This document shows, in pieces, positions 23,893 through 36,439 of a stretch of 49,819 bases of DNA. Position 1 is the first letter of the stretch; the number at the start of each line of letters is the position of its first letter. Below the pieces are notes generated by a model. It saw only the letters and a program-made list of their open reading frames with translations, searched no databases and was not told the origin of the DNA. The stretch is from the NCBI RefSeq assembly GCF_000003605.2, contig NW_003122496.1, positions 1-49,819 on the forward strand, written 5' to 3'. Source of the stretch: Saccoglossus kowalevskii (Eukaryota > Hemichordata > Enteropneusta > Harrimaniidae). The translations under genes were made by a program, and so were the position numbers.

Positions 23893-25840
23893 ATGTTATG
23901 CAGTCCCATATTTATGTCTTGCTGACTCGTATTGATGTTATGCAGTCCCATTTTATGTCATATAGTGTCGTATTTATGTTATGCAGTCCCATCTTTATGT
24001 CTTGTAATCTCGTATTTATGTTATGCAGTCCCATCTTTATGTCTTGCTGACTCGTATTTATGTTATGCAGTCCCATTTTATGTCATGTAGTGTCGTATTT
24101 ATGTTATGCAGTCCCATCTTTATGTCATGTAATCTCGTATTTATGTTATGCAGTCCCATCGTTATTTCTTGCTGACTCGTATTTATGTTATGCAGTCCCA
24201 TCTTTGTGTCACATAGTCTCGTATTTATGTTATGCAGTCCCATCTTTATGTCTTGCTGACTCGTATTTATGTTATGCAGTCCCATCTTTATGTCATGTAG
24301 TCTAGTATTTATGTTATGCAGTTCCATCTTTATGTCTTGCTGACCCGTATTTATGTTATGCAGTCCCATCTTTATTTCTTGCTGACTCGTATTTATGTTA
24401 TGCAGTCCCATCTTTATGTCTTGCTGACTCGTATTTATGTTATGCAGTCCCATTTTATGTCATGTAGTGTCGTATTTATGTTATGCAGTCCCATCTTTAT
24501 GTCATGTAATCTCGTATTTATGTTATGCAGTCCCATCTTTATTTCTTGCTGACTCGTATTTATGTTATGCAGTCCCATCTTTGTGTCATGTAGTCTCGTA
24601 TTTATGTTATGCAGTCCCATCTTTATGTCTTGCTGACTCGTATTTATGTTATGCAGTCCCATCTTTATGTCATGTAGTCTAGTATTTATGTTATGCAGTT
24701 CCATCTTTATGTCTTGCTGACCCGTATTTATGTTATGCAGTCCCATCTTTGTGTCATGTAGTCTCGTATTTACGTTATGCAGTCCCATTTTATGTCATGT
24801 AGTGTCGTATTTATGTTATGCAGTCCCATCTTTATGTCTTGTAATCTCGTATTTATGTTATGCAGTCCCATCTTTATGTTATGTAGTCTCGTATTTATGT
24901 TATGCAGTCCCAACCCTATGTCTTGCAGTGTCGTATTTATGTTATGCAGTCCCATCTTTATGTCATGTAGTCTCGTATTTATGTTATGCAGTCCCATCTT
25001 TATGTCTTGCTGACTCGTATTTATGTTATGCAGTCCCATTTTATGTCATGTAGTGTCGTATTTATGTTATGCAGTCCCATCTTTATGTCATGTAATCTCG
25101 TATTTATGTTATGCAGTCCCATCTTTATTTCTTGCTGACTCGTATTTATGTTATGCAGTCCCATCTTTGTGTCATGTAGTCTCGTATTTATGTTATGCAG
25201 TCCCATCTTTATGTCATGTAATCTCGTATTTATGTTATGCAGTCCCATCTTTATTTCTTGCTGACTCGTATTTATGTTATGCAGTCCCATCTTTGTGTCA
25301 TGTAGTCTCGTATTTATGTTATGCAGTCCCATCTTTATGTCTTGCTGACTCGTATTTATGTTATGCAGTCCCATCTTTATGTCATGTAGTCTAGTATTTA
25401 TGTTATGCAGTTCCATCTTTATGTCTTGCTGACCCGTATTTATGTTATGCAGTCCCATCTTTGTGTCATGTAGTCTCGTATTTACGTTATGCAGTTCCGT
25501 CTTTATGTCATGTAGTCTCGTATTTATGTTATGCAGTCTCATCTTTATGTCTTGCTGATTCGTATTTATGTTATGCAGTCCCAATTTTATGTCACGTAGT
25601 CTTGTATTTATGTTATGCAGTCCCATCTTTATGTCTTGCAATCTCGTATTTATGTTATGCAGTCACATCTTTATGTCATGTAATCTCGTATTTATGTTAT
25701 GCAGTCCCATCTTTATGTCTTGCAATCTCGTATTTTTGTTATGCAGTCCCATCTTTATGTTATGTAGTCTCGTATTTATGTTATGCAGTCCCAACCCTAT
25801 GTCTTGCAGTATCGTATTTATGTTATGTAGTCCCATCTTT
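23893..25840 (+). repeat. 377-bp duplication followed by module M
   Basis: Groups starting at the 41-bp unit near 24,075 and 24,452 are 377 bp apart (9 x 42 minus 1). Each contains CATGTAATC, TTTATTTCTTGCTGAC, CCCATCTTTGTG and TCTAGTATTT; the first has private changes such as CATCGTTATTTC and GTGTCACATAG. A 126-bp (3 x 42) internal repeat of CATGTAATC/TTTATTTCTTG/TTTGTGTCATG lies near 25,080-25,320. Module M follows at about 25,440-25,840, matching 23,199 onward with offset 2,262. Confidence 0.82.
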
Positions 25841-26790
25841 ATGTCATGTAGTCTCGTATTTATGTTATGCAGTCCCATCTTTATGTCTTGTAATCTCGTA
25901 TTTATGTTATGCAGTCCCATCTTTATGTTATGTAGTCTCGTATTTATGTTATGCAGTCCCAACCCTATGTCTTGCAGTCTCGTATTTATGTTATGCAGTC
26001 CCATCTTTATGTCATGTAGTCTCGTATTTATGTTATGCAGTCCCATCTTTATGTCTTGCTGACTCGTATTTATGTTATGCAGTCCCATTTTATGTCATGT
26101 AGTTTCGTATTTATGTTATGCAGTCCCATCTTTATGTCATGTAATCTCGTATTTATGTTATGCAGTCCCATCTTTATGTCTTGCAATCTCGTATTTATGT
26201 TATGCAGTGCCATCTTTTTGTTATGTAGTCTCGTATTTATGTTATGCAGTCCCAACCCTATGTCTTGCAGTCTCGTATTTATGTTATGTAGTCCCATCTT
26301 TATGTCATGTAGTCTCGTATTTATGTTATGCAGTCCCATCTTTATGTCTTGCTGACTCGTATTTATGTTATGCAGTCCCATTTTATGTCATGTAGTGTCG
26401 TATTTATGTTATGCAATCCCATCTTTATGTCTTGTAATCTCGTATTTATGTTATGCAGTCCCATCTTTATGTTATGTAGTCTCGTATTTATGTTATGCAG
26501 TCCCAACCCTATGTCTTGCAGTCTCGTATTTATGTTATGCAGTCCCATCTTTATGTCATGTAGTCTCGTATTTATGTTATGCAGTCCCATCTTTATGTCA
26601 TGTAGTCTCGTATTTATGTTATGCAGTCCCATCTTTATGTCTTGATGACTCGTATTTATGTTATGCAGTCCCATCTTGGTGTCATGTAGTCTCGTATTTA
26701 TGTTATGCTGTCCCATCTTAATGTCTTGCTGACTCGTATTTATGTTATGCAGTCCCATCTTCATGTCATGTAGTCTCGTATTTATGTTAT
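25841..26790 (+). repeat. Segmental repeat E, second copy
   Basis: From about 26,051 this matches 17,371-18,110 (offset 8,680), including the CATGTAGTTTCG 41-bp unit, GCAGTGCCATCTTTTTG and GCAATCCCATC. The leading 200 bp are common CTTGTAATC/TTATGTAGTC/CCAACCC units. Confidence 0.85.
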
Positions 26791-27620
26791 GCAGTCCCAT
26801 CTTTATGTCTTGCAATCTCGTATTTATGTTATGCAGTCACATCTTTATGTCATGTAATATCGTATTTATGTTATGCAGTCCCAACTTCATGTCTTGCAAT
26901 CTCGTAATTATGTTATGCAGTCCCATCTTTATGTTATGTAGTCTCGTATTTATGTTATGCAGTCCCAACCCTATGTCTTGCAGCCTCGTATTTATGTTAT
27001 GTAGTCCCATCTTTATGTCATGTAGTCTCGTATTTATGTTATGCAGTCCCATCTTTATGTCTTGCTGACACGTATTTATGTTATGCAGTCCCATCTTTAT
27101 GTCTTGCTGACTCGTATTTATGTTATGCAGTCCCATTTTATGTCATGTAGTGTCGTATTTATGTTATGCAGTCCCATCTTTATGTCATGTAGTCTCGTAT
27201 TTATTTTATGCAGTCCCATCTTTATGTCTTGATGACTCGTATTTATGTTATGCAGTCCCATCTTGGTGTCATGTAGTCTCGTATTTATGTTATGCTGTCC
27301 CATCTTAATGTCTTGCTGACTCGTATTTATGTTATGCAGTCCCATCTTCATGTCATGTAGTCTCGTATTTATGTTATGCAGTCCCATCTTTATGTCTTGC
27401 AATCTCGTATTTATGTTATGCAGTCCCATCTTTATGTTATGTAGTCTCGTATTTATGTTATGCAGTCCCAACCCTATGTCTTGCAGCCTCGTATTTATGT
27501 TATGTAGTCCCATCTTTATGTCATGTAGTCTCGTATTTATGTTATGCAGTCCCATCTTTATGTCTTGCTGACACGTATTTATGTTATGCAGTCCCATCTT
27601 TATGTCTTGCTGACTCGTAT
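26640..27620 (+). repeat. Module G (CCCATCTTCATG-marked), two copies
   Basis: Module G runs CTTGATGACTCG, CCCATCTTGGTG, GCTGTCCCATCTTAATG, CCCATCTTCATG, CTTGCAATC, GCAGTCACATC, CATGTAATATCG, CCCAACTTCATG, TTATGTAGTC, CCAACCC with GCAGCCTCG, then CTTGCTGACACG. The copy at 26,640-27,070 is complete. The copy at 27,230-27,570 lacks the CACATC to AACTTCATG stretch (84 bp). Further copies start near 33,600, 42,725, 43,320, 45,250 and 49,265. The opening units also occur in the 1,677-bp HOR near 13,770 and 15,450. Confidence 0.85.
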
Positions 27621-30600
27621 TTATGTTATGCAGTCCCATTTTATGTCATGTAGTGTCGTATTTATGTTATGCAGTCCCATCTTTATGTCATGTAATCTCG
27701 TATTTATGTTATGCAGTCCCATCTTTATTTTTTGCTGACTCGTATTTATGTTATGCAGTCCCATCTTTGTGTCATGTAGTCTCGTATTTATGTTATGCAG
27801 TCCCATCTTTATGTCTTGCTGACTCGTATTTATGTTATGCAGTCCCATCTTTATGTCATGTAGTCTAGTATTTATGTTATGCAGTTCCATCTTTATGTCT
27901 TGCTGACCCGTATTTATGTTATGCAGTCCCATCTTTGTGTCATGTAGTCTCGTATTTACGTTATGCAGTTCCGTCTTTATGTCATGTAGTCTCGTATTTA
28001 TGTTATGCAGTCTCATCTTTATGTCTTGCTGATTCTTATTTATGTTATGCAGTCCCATCTTTATGTTATGTAGTCTCGTATTTATGTTATGCAGTCCCAA
28101 CCCTATGTCTTGCAGTATCGTATTTATGTTATGTAGTCCCATCTTTATGTCACGCAGTCTCGTATTTATGTTATGCAGTCCCATCTTTATGTTATGTAGT
28201 CTCGTATTTATGTTATGCAGTCCCAACCCTATGTCTTGTAGTCTCGTATTTATGTTATGCAGTCCCATATTTATGTCTTGCTGACTCGTATTGATGTTAT
28301 GCAGTCCCATTTTATGTCATATAGTGTCGTATTTATGTTATGCAGTCCCATCTTTATGTCTTGTAATCTCGTATTTATGTTATGCAGTCCCATCTTTATG
28401 TTATGTAGTCTCGTATTTATGTTATGCAGTCCCAACCCTATGTCTTGTAGTCTCGTATTTATGTTATGCAGTCCCATCTTTATGTCTTGCTGACTCGTAT
28501 TTATGTTATGCAGTCCCATTTTATGTCATGTAGTGTCGTATTTATGTTATGCAGTCCCATCTTTATGTCATGTAATCTCGTATTTATGTTATGCAGTCCC
28601 ATCTTTATTTCTTGCTGACTCGTATTTATGTTATGCAGTCCCATCTTTGTGTCATGTAGTCTCGTATTTATGATATGCAGTCCCATCTTTATGTCTTGCT
28701 GACTCGTATTTATGTTATGCAGTCCCATCTTTATGTCATGTAGTCTAGTATTTATGTTATGCAGTTCCATCTTTATGTCTTGCTGACCCGTATTTATGTT
28801 ATGCAGTCCCATCTTTGTTGCATGTAGTCTCGTATTTACGTTATGCAGTCCCGTCTTTATGTCATGTAGTCTCGTATTTATGTTATGCAGTCTCATCTTT
28901 ATGTCTTGCTGATTCGTATTTATGTTATGCAGTCCCAATTTTATGTCACGTAGTCTTGTATTTATGTTATGCAGTCCCATCTTTATGTCTTGCAATCTCG
29001 TATTTATGTTATGCAGTCACATCTTTATGTCATGTAATCTCGTATTTATGTTATGCAGTCCCATCTTTATGTCTTGCAATCTCGTATTTTTGTTATACAG
29101 TCCCATCTTTATGTTATGTAGTCTCGTATTTATGTTATGCAGTCCCAAACCTATGTCTTGCAGTATCGTATTTATGTTATGTAGTCCCATCTTTATGTCA
29201 TGTAGTCTCGTATTTATGTTATGCAGTCCCATATTTATGTCTTGCTGACTCGTATTTTATGTTATGCAGTCCCATCTTTATGTCATGTAGTGTCGTATTT
29301 CTGTATGCCGTCCCATCTTTATGTCTTGTATCTCGTATTTATGTTATGTAGTCCCATCTTTATGTCATGTAGTCTCGTATTATGTTATGCAGTCCCATCT
29401 TTATGTCTGCTGACACGTATTTATGTTATGCAGTCCCATCTTTATGTCTTGCTGACTCGTATTTATGTTATGCAGTCCCATTTTATGTCATGTAGTGTCG
29501 TATTTATGTTATGCAGTCCCATCTTTATGTCATGTAATCTCGTATTTATGTTATGCAGTCCCATCTTTATTTCTTGCTGACTCGTATTTATGTTATGCAG
29601 TCCCATCTTTGTGTCATGTAGTTTCGTATTTATGTTATGCAGTCCCATCTTTATGTCTTGCTGACTCGTATTTATGTTATGCAGTCCCATCTTTATGTCA
29701 TGTAGTCTAGTATTTATGTTATGCAGTTCCATCTTTATGTCTTGCTGACCCGTATTTATGTTATGCAGTCCCATCTTTGTGTCATGTAGTCTCGTATTTA
29801 CGTTATGCAGTTCCGTCTTTATGTCATGTAGTCTCGTATTTATGTTATGCAGTCTCATCTTTATGTCTTGCTGATTCGTATTTATGTTATGCAGTCCCAA
29901 TTTTATGTCACGTAGTCTTGTATTTATGTTATGCAGTCCCATCTTTATGTCTTGCAATCTCGTATTTATGTTATGCAGTCACATCTTTATGTCATGTAAT
30001 CTCGTATTTATGTTATGCAGTCCCATCTTTATGTCTTGCAATCTCGTATTTTTGTTATGCAGTCCCATCTTTATGTTATGTAGTCTCGTATTTATGTTAT
30101 GCAGTCCCAACCCTATGTCTTGCAGTATAGTATTTATGTTATGTAGTCCCATCTTTATGTCATGTAGTCTCGTATTTATGTTATGCAGTCCCATCTTTAT
30201 GTCTTGTAATCTCGTATTTATGTTATGCAGTCCCATCTTTATGTTATGTAGTCTCGTATTTATGTTATGCAGTCCCAACCCTATGTCTTGCAGTCTCGTA
30301 TTTATGTTATGCAGTCCCATCTTTATGTCATGTAGTCTCGTATTTATGTTATGCAGTCCCATCTTTATGTCTTGCTGACTCGTATTTATGTTATGCAGTC
30401 CCATTTTATGTCATGTAGTTTCGTATTTATGTTATGCAGTCCCATCTTTATGTCATGTAGTGTCGTATTCATGTTATGCAGTCCCATCTTTATGTCTTGT
30501 AATCTCGTATTTATGTTATGCAGTCCCATCTTTATGTTATGTAGTCTCGTATTTATGTTATGCAGTCCCAACCCTATGTCTTGCAGTCTCGTATTTATGT

Positions 30601-31266
30601 TATGCAGTCCCATCTTTATGTCATGTAGTCTCGTATTTATGTTATGCAGTCCCATCTTTATGTCATGTAGTCTCGTATTTATGTTATGCAGTCCCATCTT
30701 TATGTCTTGATGACTCGTATTTATGTTATGCAGTCCCATCTTTATGTCATGTAGTCTAGTATTTATGTTATGCAGTTCCATCTTTATGTCTTGCTGACCC
30801 GTATTTATGTTATGCAGTCCCATCTTTGTGTCATGTAGTCTCGTATTCACGTTATGCAGTCCCGTCTTTATGTCATGTAGTCTCGTATTTATGTTATGCA
30901 GTCTCATCTTTATGTCTTGCTGATTCGTATTTATGTTATGCAGTCCCAATTTTATGTCACGTAGTCTTGTATTTATGTTATGCAGTCCCATCTTTATGTC
31001 TTGCAATCTCGTATTTATGTTATGCAGTCACATCTTTATGTCATGTAATCTCGTATTTATGTTATGCAGTCCCATCTTTATGTCTTGCAATCTAGTATTT
31101 TTGTTATGCAGTCCCATCTTTATGTTATGTAGTCTCGTATTTATGTTATGCAGTCCCAAACCTATGTCTTGCAGTATCGTATTTATGTTATGTAGTCCCA
31201 TCTTTATGTCATGTAGTCTCGTATTTATGTTATGCAGTCCCATATTTATGTCTTGCTGACTCGTAT
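27621..31266 (+). repeat. Module M cluster with 41-bp-anchored spacers
   Basis: Module M markers lie near 28,935, 29,897 and 30,946; a shortened relative near 27,900-28,130 lacks the CACGTAGTCTTG unit. Spacings of 962 and 1,049 bp show these are irregular tandem copies. The stretch 29,250-29,410 holds about five small indels (TATTTTATG, TTTCTGTATGCCG, CTTGTATCTCG, CGTATTATG, ATGTCTGCTG). Copies near 29,150 and 31,150 share CCCAAACCTATG, which groups them with the copies at 42,050 and 48,585. Confidence 0.82.
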
Positions 31267-32640
31267 TTATGTTATGCAGTCCCATTTTATGTCATGTAGT
31301 GTCGTATTTATGTTATGCAGTCCCATCTTTATGTCTTGTAATCTCGTATTTATGTTATGTAGTCCCATCTTTATGTTATGTAGTCTCGTATTTATGTTAT
31401 GCAGTCCCAACCCTATGTCTTGCAGTCTCGTATTTATGTTATGCAGTCCCATCTTTATGTCATGTAGTCTCGTATTTATGTTATGCAGTCCCATCTTTAT
31501 GTCTTGCTGACTCGTATTTATGTTATGCAGTCCCATCTTTATGTCATGTAATCTCGTATTTATGTTATGCAGTCCCATCTTTATGTCTTGCAATCTCGTA
31601 TTTATGTTATGCAGTCCCATCTTTTTGTTATGTAGTCTCGTATTTATGTTATGCAGTCCCAATCCTATGTCTTGCAGTCTCGTATTTATGTTATGCAGTC
31701 CCATCTTTATGTCATGTAGTCTCGTATTTATGTTATGCAGTCCCATCTTTATGTCTTGCTGACTCGTATTTATGTTATGCAGTCCCATCTTTATGTTATG
31801 TAGTCTCGTATTTATGTTATGCAGTTCCAACCCTATGTCTTGCAGTCTCGTATTTATGTTATGCAGTCCCATCTTTATGTCTTGCTGTGTCGTATTTATG
31901 TTATGCAGTCCTATCTTTATGTCATGTAGTCTCGTATTTATGTTATGCAGTCCCATCTTTATGTCACATAGTCTCGTATTTATGTTACGCAGTCCCAACC
32001 CTATGTCTTGCAGTCTCGTATTTATGTTATGCAGTCCCATCTTTATGTTATGTTGTCTCGTATTTATGTTATGCAGTCCCAACCCTATGTCTTGCAGTCT
32101 CGTATTTATGTTATGCAGTCCCATCTTTATGTCATGTAGTCTCGTATTTATGTTATGCAGTCCCATCTTTATGTCTTGCTGACTCGTATTTATGTTATGC
32201 AGTCCCATCTTTATGTTATGTAGTCTCGTATTTATGTTATGCAGTTCCAACCCTATGTCTTGCAGTCTCGTATTTATGATATGCAGTCCCATCTTTATGT
32301 CATGTAATCTCGTATTTATGTTATGCAGTCCCATCTTTATGTCTTGCAATCTCGTGTTTATGTTATGCAGTCCCATCTTTATGTTATGTAGTCTCGTATT
32401 TATGTTATGCAGTCCCAACCCTATGTCTTGCAGTCTCGTATTTATGTTATGCAGTCCCATCTTTATGTCATGTAGTCTCGTATTTATGTTATGCAGTCCC
32501 ATCTTTATGTCTTGCTGACTCGTATTTATGTTATGCAGTCCCATCTTTATGTCATGTAGTCTCGTATTTATGTTATGCAGTCCCATCTTTATGTCATGTA
32601 GTCTCGTATTTATGTTATGCAGTCCCATCTTTATGTCTTG
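31267..32640 (+). repeat. Displaced block of the TCACATAG-marked family
   Basis: About 31,760-32,160 matches 11,090-11,490 (offset 20,670), including CTTGCTGTGTCG, CAGTCCTATC, TCACATAGTCTCG and TTACGCAGTCCC. The next part to 32,518 matches 10,180-10,588 (offset 21,930), including ATTTATGATATGCAG and TCTCGTGTTTATG. The join therefore unites two pieces of the 7-11-kb family in a new phase. With no one-base-deleted unit inside, the minus frame stays open for 453 codons. Confidence 0.85.
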
Positions 32641-33600
32641 CTAACTCGTATTTATGTTATGCAGTCCCATCTTTATGTCATGCAATCTCGTATATATGTC
32701 ATGCAGTACCATCTTTATGTTATGTAGTCGCGTATTTATGTTATGTAGTCCCATCTTTATGTCACGCAGTCTCGTATTTTATGTTATGCAGTCCCATCTT
32801 TATGTCTGCAATCTCGTATTTATGTTATGCAGTCCCATCTTTTGTATGTAGTCTCGTATTTATGTTATGCAGTCCCAACCCTATGTCTGCAGTCTCGTAT
32901 TTATGTTATGTAGTCCCATCTTTATGTCATGTAGTCTCGTATTTATGTTATGCAGTCCCATCTTTATGTCTTGCTGACTCGTATTTATGTTATGCAGTCC
33001 CATTTTATGTCATGTAGTGTCGTATTCATGTTATGCAGTCCCATCTTTATGTCTTGTAATCTCGTATTTATGTTATGCAGTCCCATCTTTATGTTATGTA
33101 GTCTCGTATTTATGTTATGCAGTCCCAACCCTATGTCTTGCAGTCTCGTATTTATGTTATGCAGTCCCATCTTTATGTCATGTAGTCTCGTATTTATGTT
33201 ATGCAGTCCCATCTTTATGTCATGTAGTCTCGTATTTATGTTATGCAGTCCCATCTTTATGTCTTGATGACTCGTATTTATGTTATGCAGTCCCATCTTT
33301 ATGTTATGTAGTCTCGTATTTATGTTATGCAGTCCCAACCCTATGTCTTGCAGCCTCGTATTTATGTTATGTAGTCCCATCTTTATGTCATGTAGTCTCG
33401 TATTTATGTTTTGCAGTCCCATCTTTATGTCTTGCTGACACGTATTTATGTTATGTAGTCCCATCTTTATGTCTTGCTGACTCGTATTTATGTTATGCAG
33501 TCCCATTTTATGTCATGTAGTGTCGTATTTATGTTATGCAGTCCCATCTTTATGTCATGTAGTCTCGTATTTATGTTATGCAGTCCCATCTTTATGTCTT
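32641..33600 (+). repeat. Satellite units with indel cluster near 32.8 kb
   Basis: After a GCTAACTCG/CATGCAATC series, 32,775-32,890 holds several small indels: CGTATTTTATG, ATGTCTGCAATC, CCCATCTTTTGTATG and ATGTCTGCAGTC. The CCCATCTTTTGTATG form also occurs at 13,380-13,400, so at least this one is shared by two places. The rest is CTTGTAATC, TTATGTAGTC and CCAACCC units in the usual order, with GCAGCCTCG and CTTGCTGACACG units near 33,350-33,440. Confidence 0.75.
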
Positions 33601-34280
33601 GATGACTCGTATTTATGTTATGCAGTCCCATCTTGGTGTCATGTAGTCTCGTATTTATGTTATGCTGTCCCATCTTAATGTCTTGCTGACTCGTATTTAT
33701 GTTATGCAGTCCCATCTTCATGTCATGTAGTCTCGTATTTATGTTATGCAGTCCCATCATTATGTCTTGCAATCTCGTATTTATGTTATGCAGTCACATC
33801 TTTATGTCATGTAATATCGTATTTATGTTATGCAGTCCCAACTTCATGTCTTGCAATCTCGTATTTATGTTATGCAGTCCCATCTTTATGTTATGTAGTC
33901 TCGTATTTATGTTTTGCAGTCCCAACCCTATGTCTTGCAGCCTCGTATTTATGTTATGTAGTCCCATCTTTATGTCATGTAGTCTCGTATTTATGTTATG
34001 CAGTCCCATCTTTATGTCTTGCTGACACGTATTTATGTTATGCAGTCCCATCTTTATGTCTTGCTGACTCGTATTTATGTTATGCAGTCCCATTTTATGT
34101 CATGTAGTGTCGTATTTATGTTATGCAGTCCCATCTTTATGTCATGTAATCTCGTATTTATGTTATGCAGTCCCATCTTTATTTCTTGCTGACTCGTATT
34201 TATGTTATGCAGTCCCATCTTTGTGTCATGTAGTCTCGTATTTATGTTATGCAGTCCCATCTTTATGTCTTGCTGTCTCG
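33600..34280 (+). repeat. Module G copy
   Basis: This is a complete copy of the CCCATCTTGGTG / CCCATCTTAATG / CCCATCTTCATG series with CATGTAATATCG, CCCAACTTCATG, GCAGCCTCG and CTTGCTGACACG. Private changes include CCCATCATTATG near 33,755 and TATGTTTTGCAG near 33,910. It is followed by a 41-bp unit near 34,090 and a TTTATTTCTTGCTGAC unit. Confidence 0.85.
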
Positions 34281-36430
34281 TATTTATGTTATGCAGTCCC
34301 ATCTTTATGTCATGTAATCTCGTATTTATGTTATGCAGTCCCATCTTTATGTCTTGCAATCTCGTATTTATGATATGCAGTCACATCTTTATGTCATGTA
34401 ATCTCGTATTTATGTTATGCAGTCCCAACTTCATGTCTTGCAATCTCGTATTTATGTTATGCAGTCCCATCTTTATGTTATGTAGTCTCGTATTTATGTT
34501 ATGCAGTCCCATCTTTATGTCTTGCTGACTCGTATTTATGTTATGCAGTCCCATTTTATGTCATGTAGTGTCGTATTTATGTTATGCAGTCCCATCTTTA
34601 TGTCTTGTAATCTCGTATTTATGTTATGCAGTCCCAACCCTATGTCTTGCAGTCTCGTATTTATGTTATGTAGTCCCATCTTTATGTCATGTAGTCTCGT
34701 ATTTATGTTATGCAGTCCCATCTTTATGCCTTGCTGACTCGTATTTATGTTATGCAGTCCCATTTTATGTCATGTAGTGTCGTATTTATGTTATGCAGTC
34801 CCATCTTTATGTCTTGTAATCTCGTATTTATGTTATGCAGTCCCATCTTTATGTTATGTAGTCTCGTATTTATGTTATGCAGTCCCAACCCTATGTCTTG
34901 CAGTCTCGTATTTATGTTATGCAGTCCCATCTTTATGTCATGTAGTCTCGTATTTATGTTATGCAGTCCCATCTTTATGTCTTTCTGACTCGTATTTATG
35001 TTATGCAGTCCCATTTTATGTCATGTAGTGTCGTATTTATGTTATGCAGTCCCATCTTTATGTCATGTAATCTCGTATTTATGTTATGCAGTCCCATCTT
35101 TATGTCTTGCAATCTAGTATTTATGTTATGCAGTCCCATCTTTTTGTCATGTAGTCTCGTATTTATGTTATGCTGTCCCATCTTAATGTCTTGCTGACTC
35201 GTATTTATGTTATGCAGTCCCATCTTCATGTCATGTAGTCTCGTATTTATGTTATGCAGTCCCATCTTTTTGTCTTGCAGTCTCGTATTTATGTTATGCA
35301 GTCCATCTTTATGTCATGTATCTCGTATTTATGTTATGCAGTCCCATCTTTATTGTCTTGCAATCTCGTATTTATGTTATGCAGTCCCATCTTTATGTCT
35401 TGCTGACTCGTATTTATGTTATGCAGTCCCATTTTATGTCATGTAGTGTCGTATTTATGTTATGCAGTCCCATCTTTATGTCTTGTAATCTCGTATTTAT
35501 GTTATGCAGTCCCAACCCTATGTCTTGCAGTCTCGTATTTATGTTATGTAGTCCCATCTTTATGTCATATAGTCTCGTATTTATGTTATTCAGTCCCATC
35601 TTTATGTCTTGCTGACTCGTATTTATGTTATGCAGTCCCATTTTATGTCATGTAGTGTCGTATTTATGTTATGCAGTCCCATCTTTATGTCTTGTAATCT
35701 CGTATTTATGTTATGCAGTCCCAACCCTATGTCTTGCAGTCTCGTATTTATGTTATGTAGTCCCATCTTTATGTCATGTAGTCTCGTATTTATGTTATGC
35801 AGTCCCATCTTTATGTCTTGCTGACTCGTATTTATGTTATGCAGTCCCATTTTATGTCATGTAGTGTCGTATTTATGTTATGCAGTCCCATCTTTATGTC
35901 TTGTAATCTCGTATTTATGTTATGCAGTCCCATCTTTATGTTATGTAGTCTCGTATTTATGTTATGCAGTCCCAACCCTATGTCTTGCAGTCTCGTATTT
36001 ATGTTATGCAGTCCCATCTTTATGTCATGTAGTCTCGTATTTATGTTATGCAGTCCCATCTTTATGTCTTGCTGACTCGTATTTATGTTATGCAGTCCCA
36101 TTTTATGTCATGTAGTGTCGTATTTATGTTATGCAGTCCCATCTTTATGTCATGTAATCTCGTATTTATGTTATGCAGTCCCATCTTTATGTCTTGCAAT
36201 CTCGTATTTATGTTATGCAGTCCCATCTTTTTGTCATGTAGTCTCGTATTTATGTTATGCTGTCCCATCTTAATGTCTTGCTGACTCGTATTTATGTTAT
36301 GCAGTCCCATCTTCATGTCATGTAGTCTCGTATTTATGTTATGCAGTCCCATCTTTTTGTCTTGCAGTCTCGTATTTATGTATGCAGTCACATCTTTATG
36401 TCATGTAATCTCGTATTTATGTTATGCAGT
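34280..36430 (+). repeat. 1,087-bp duplication made of 209/251-bp HORs
   Basis: Segment 34,745-35,280 matches 35,832-36,370 (offset 1,087, 26 x 42 minus 5). It is built from groups anchored on the 41-bp CCCATTTTATG unit near 34,550, 34,760, 35,010, 35,430, 35,640, 35,850 and 36,100, with spacings mostly 209 or 251 bp (5 or 6 units minus one base). Block 34,280-35,212 recurs at 40,356-41,287 (offset 6,076). Three small indels cluster near 35,300-35,355 (GCAGTCCATC, CATGTATCTCG, TTTATTGTCTTG), and one base is lost near 36,380 (TTTATGTATGCAG). Confidence 0.87.
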
Positions 36431-36439
36431 TCCAACTTT

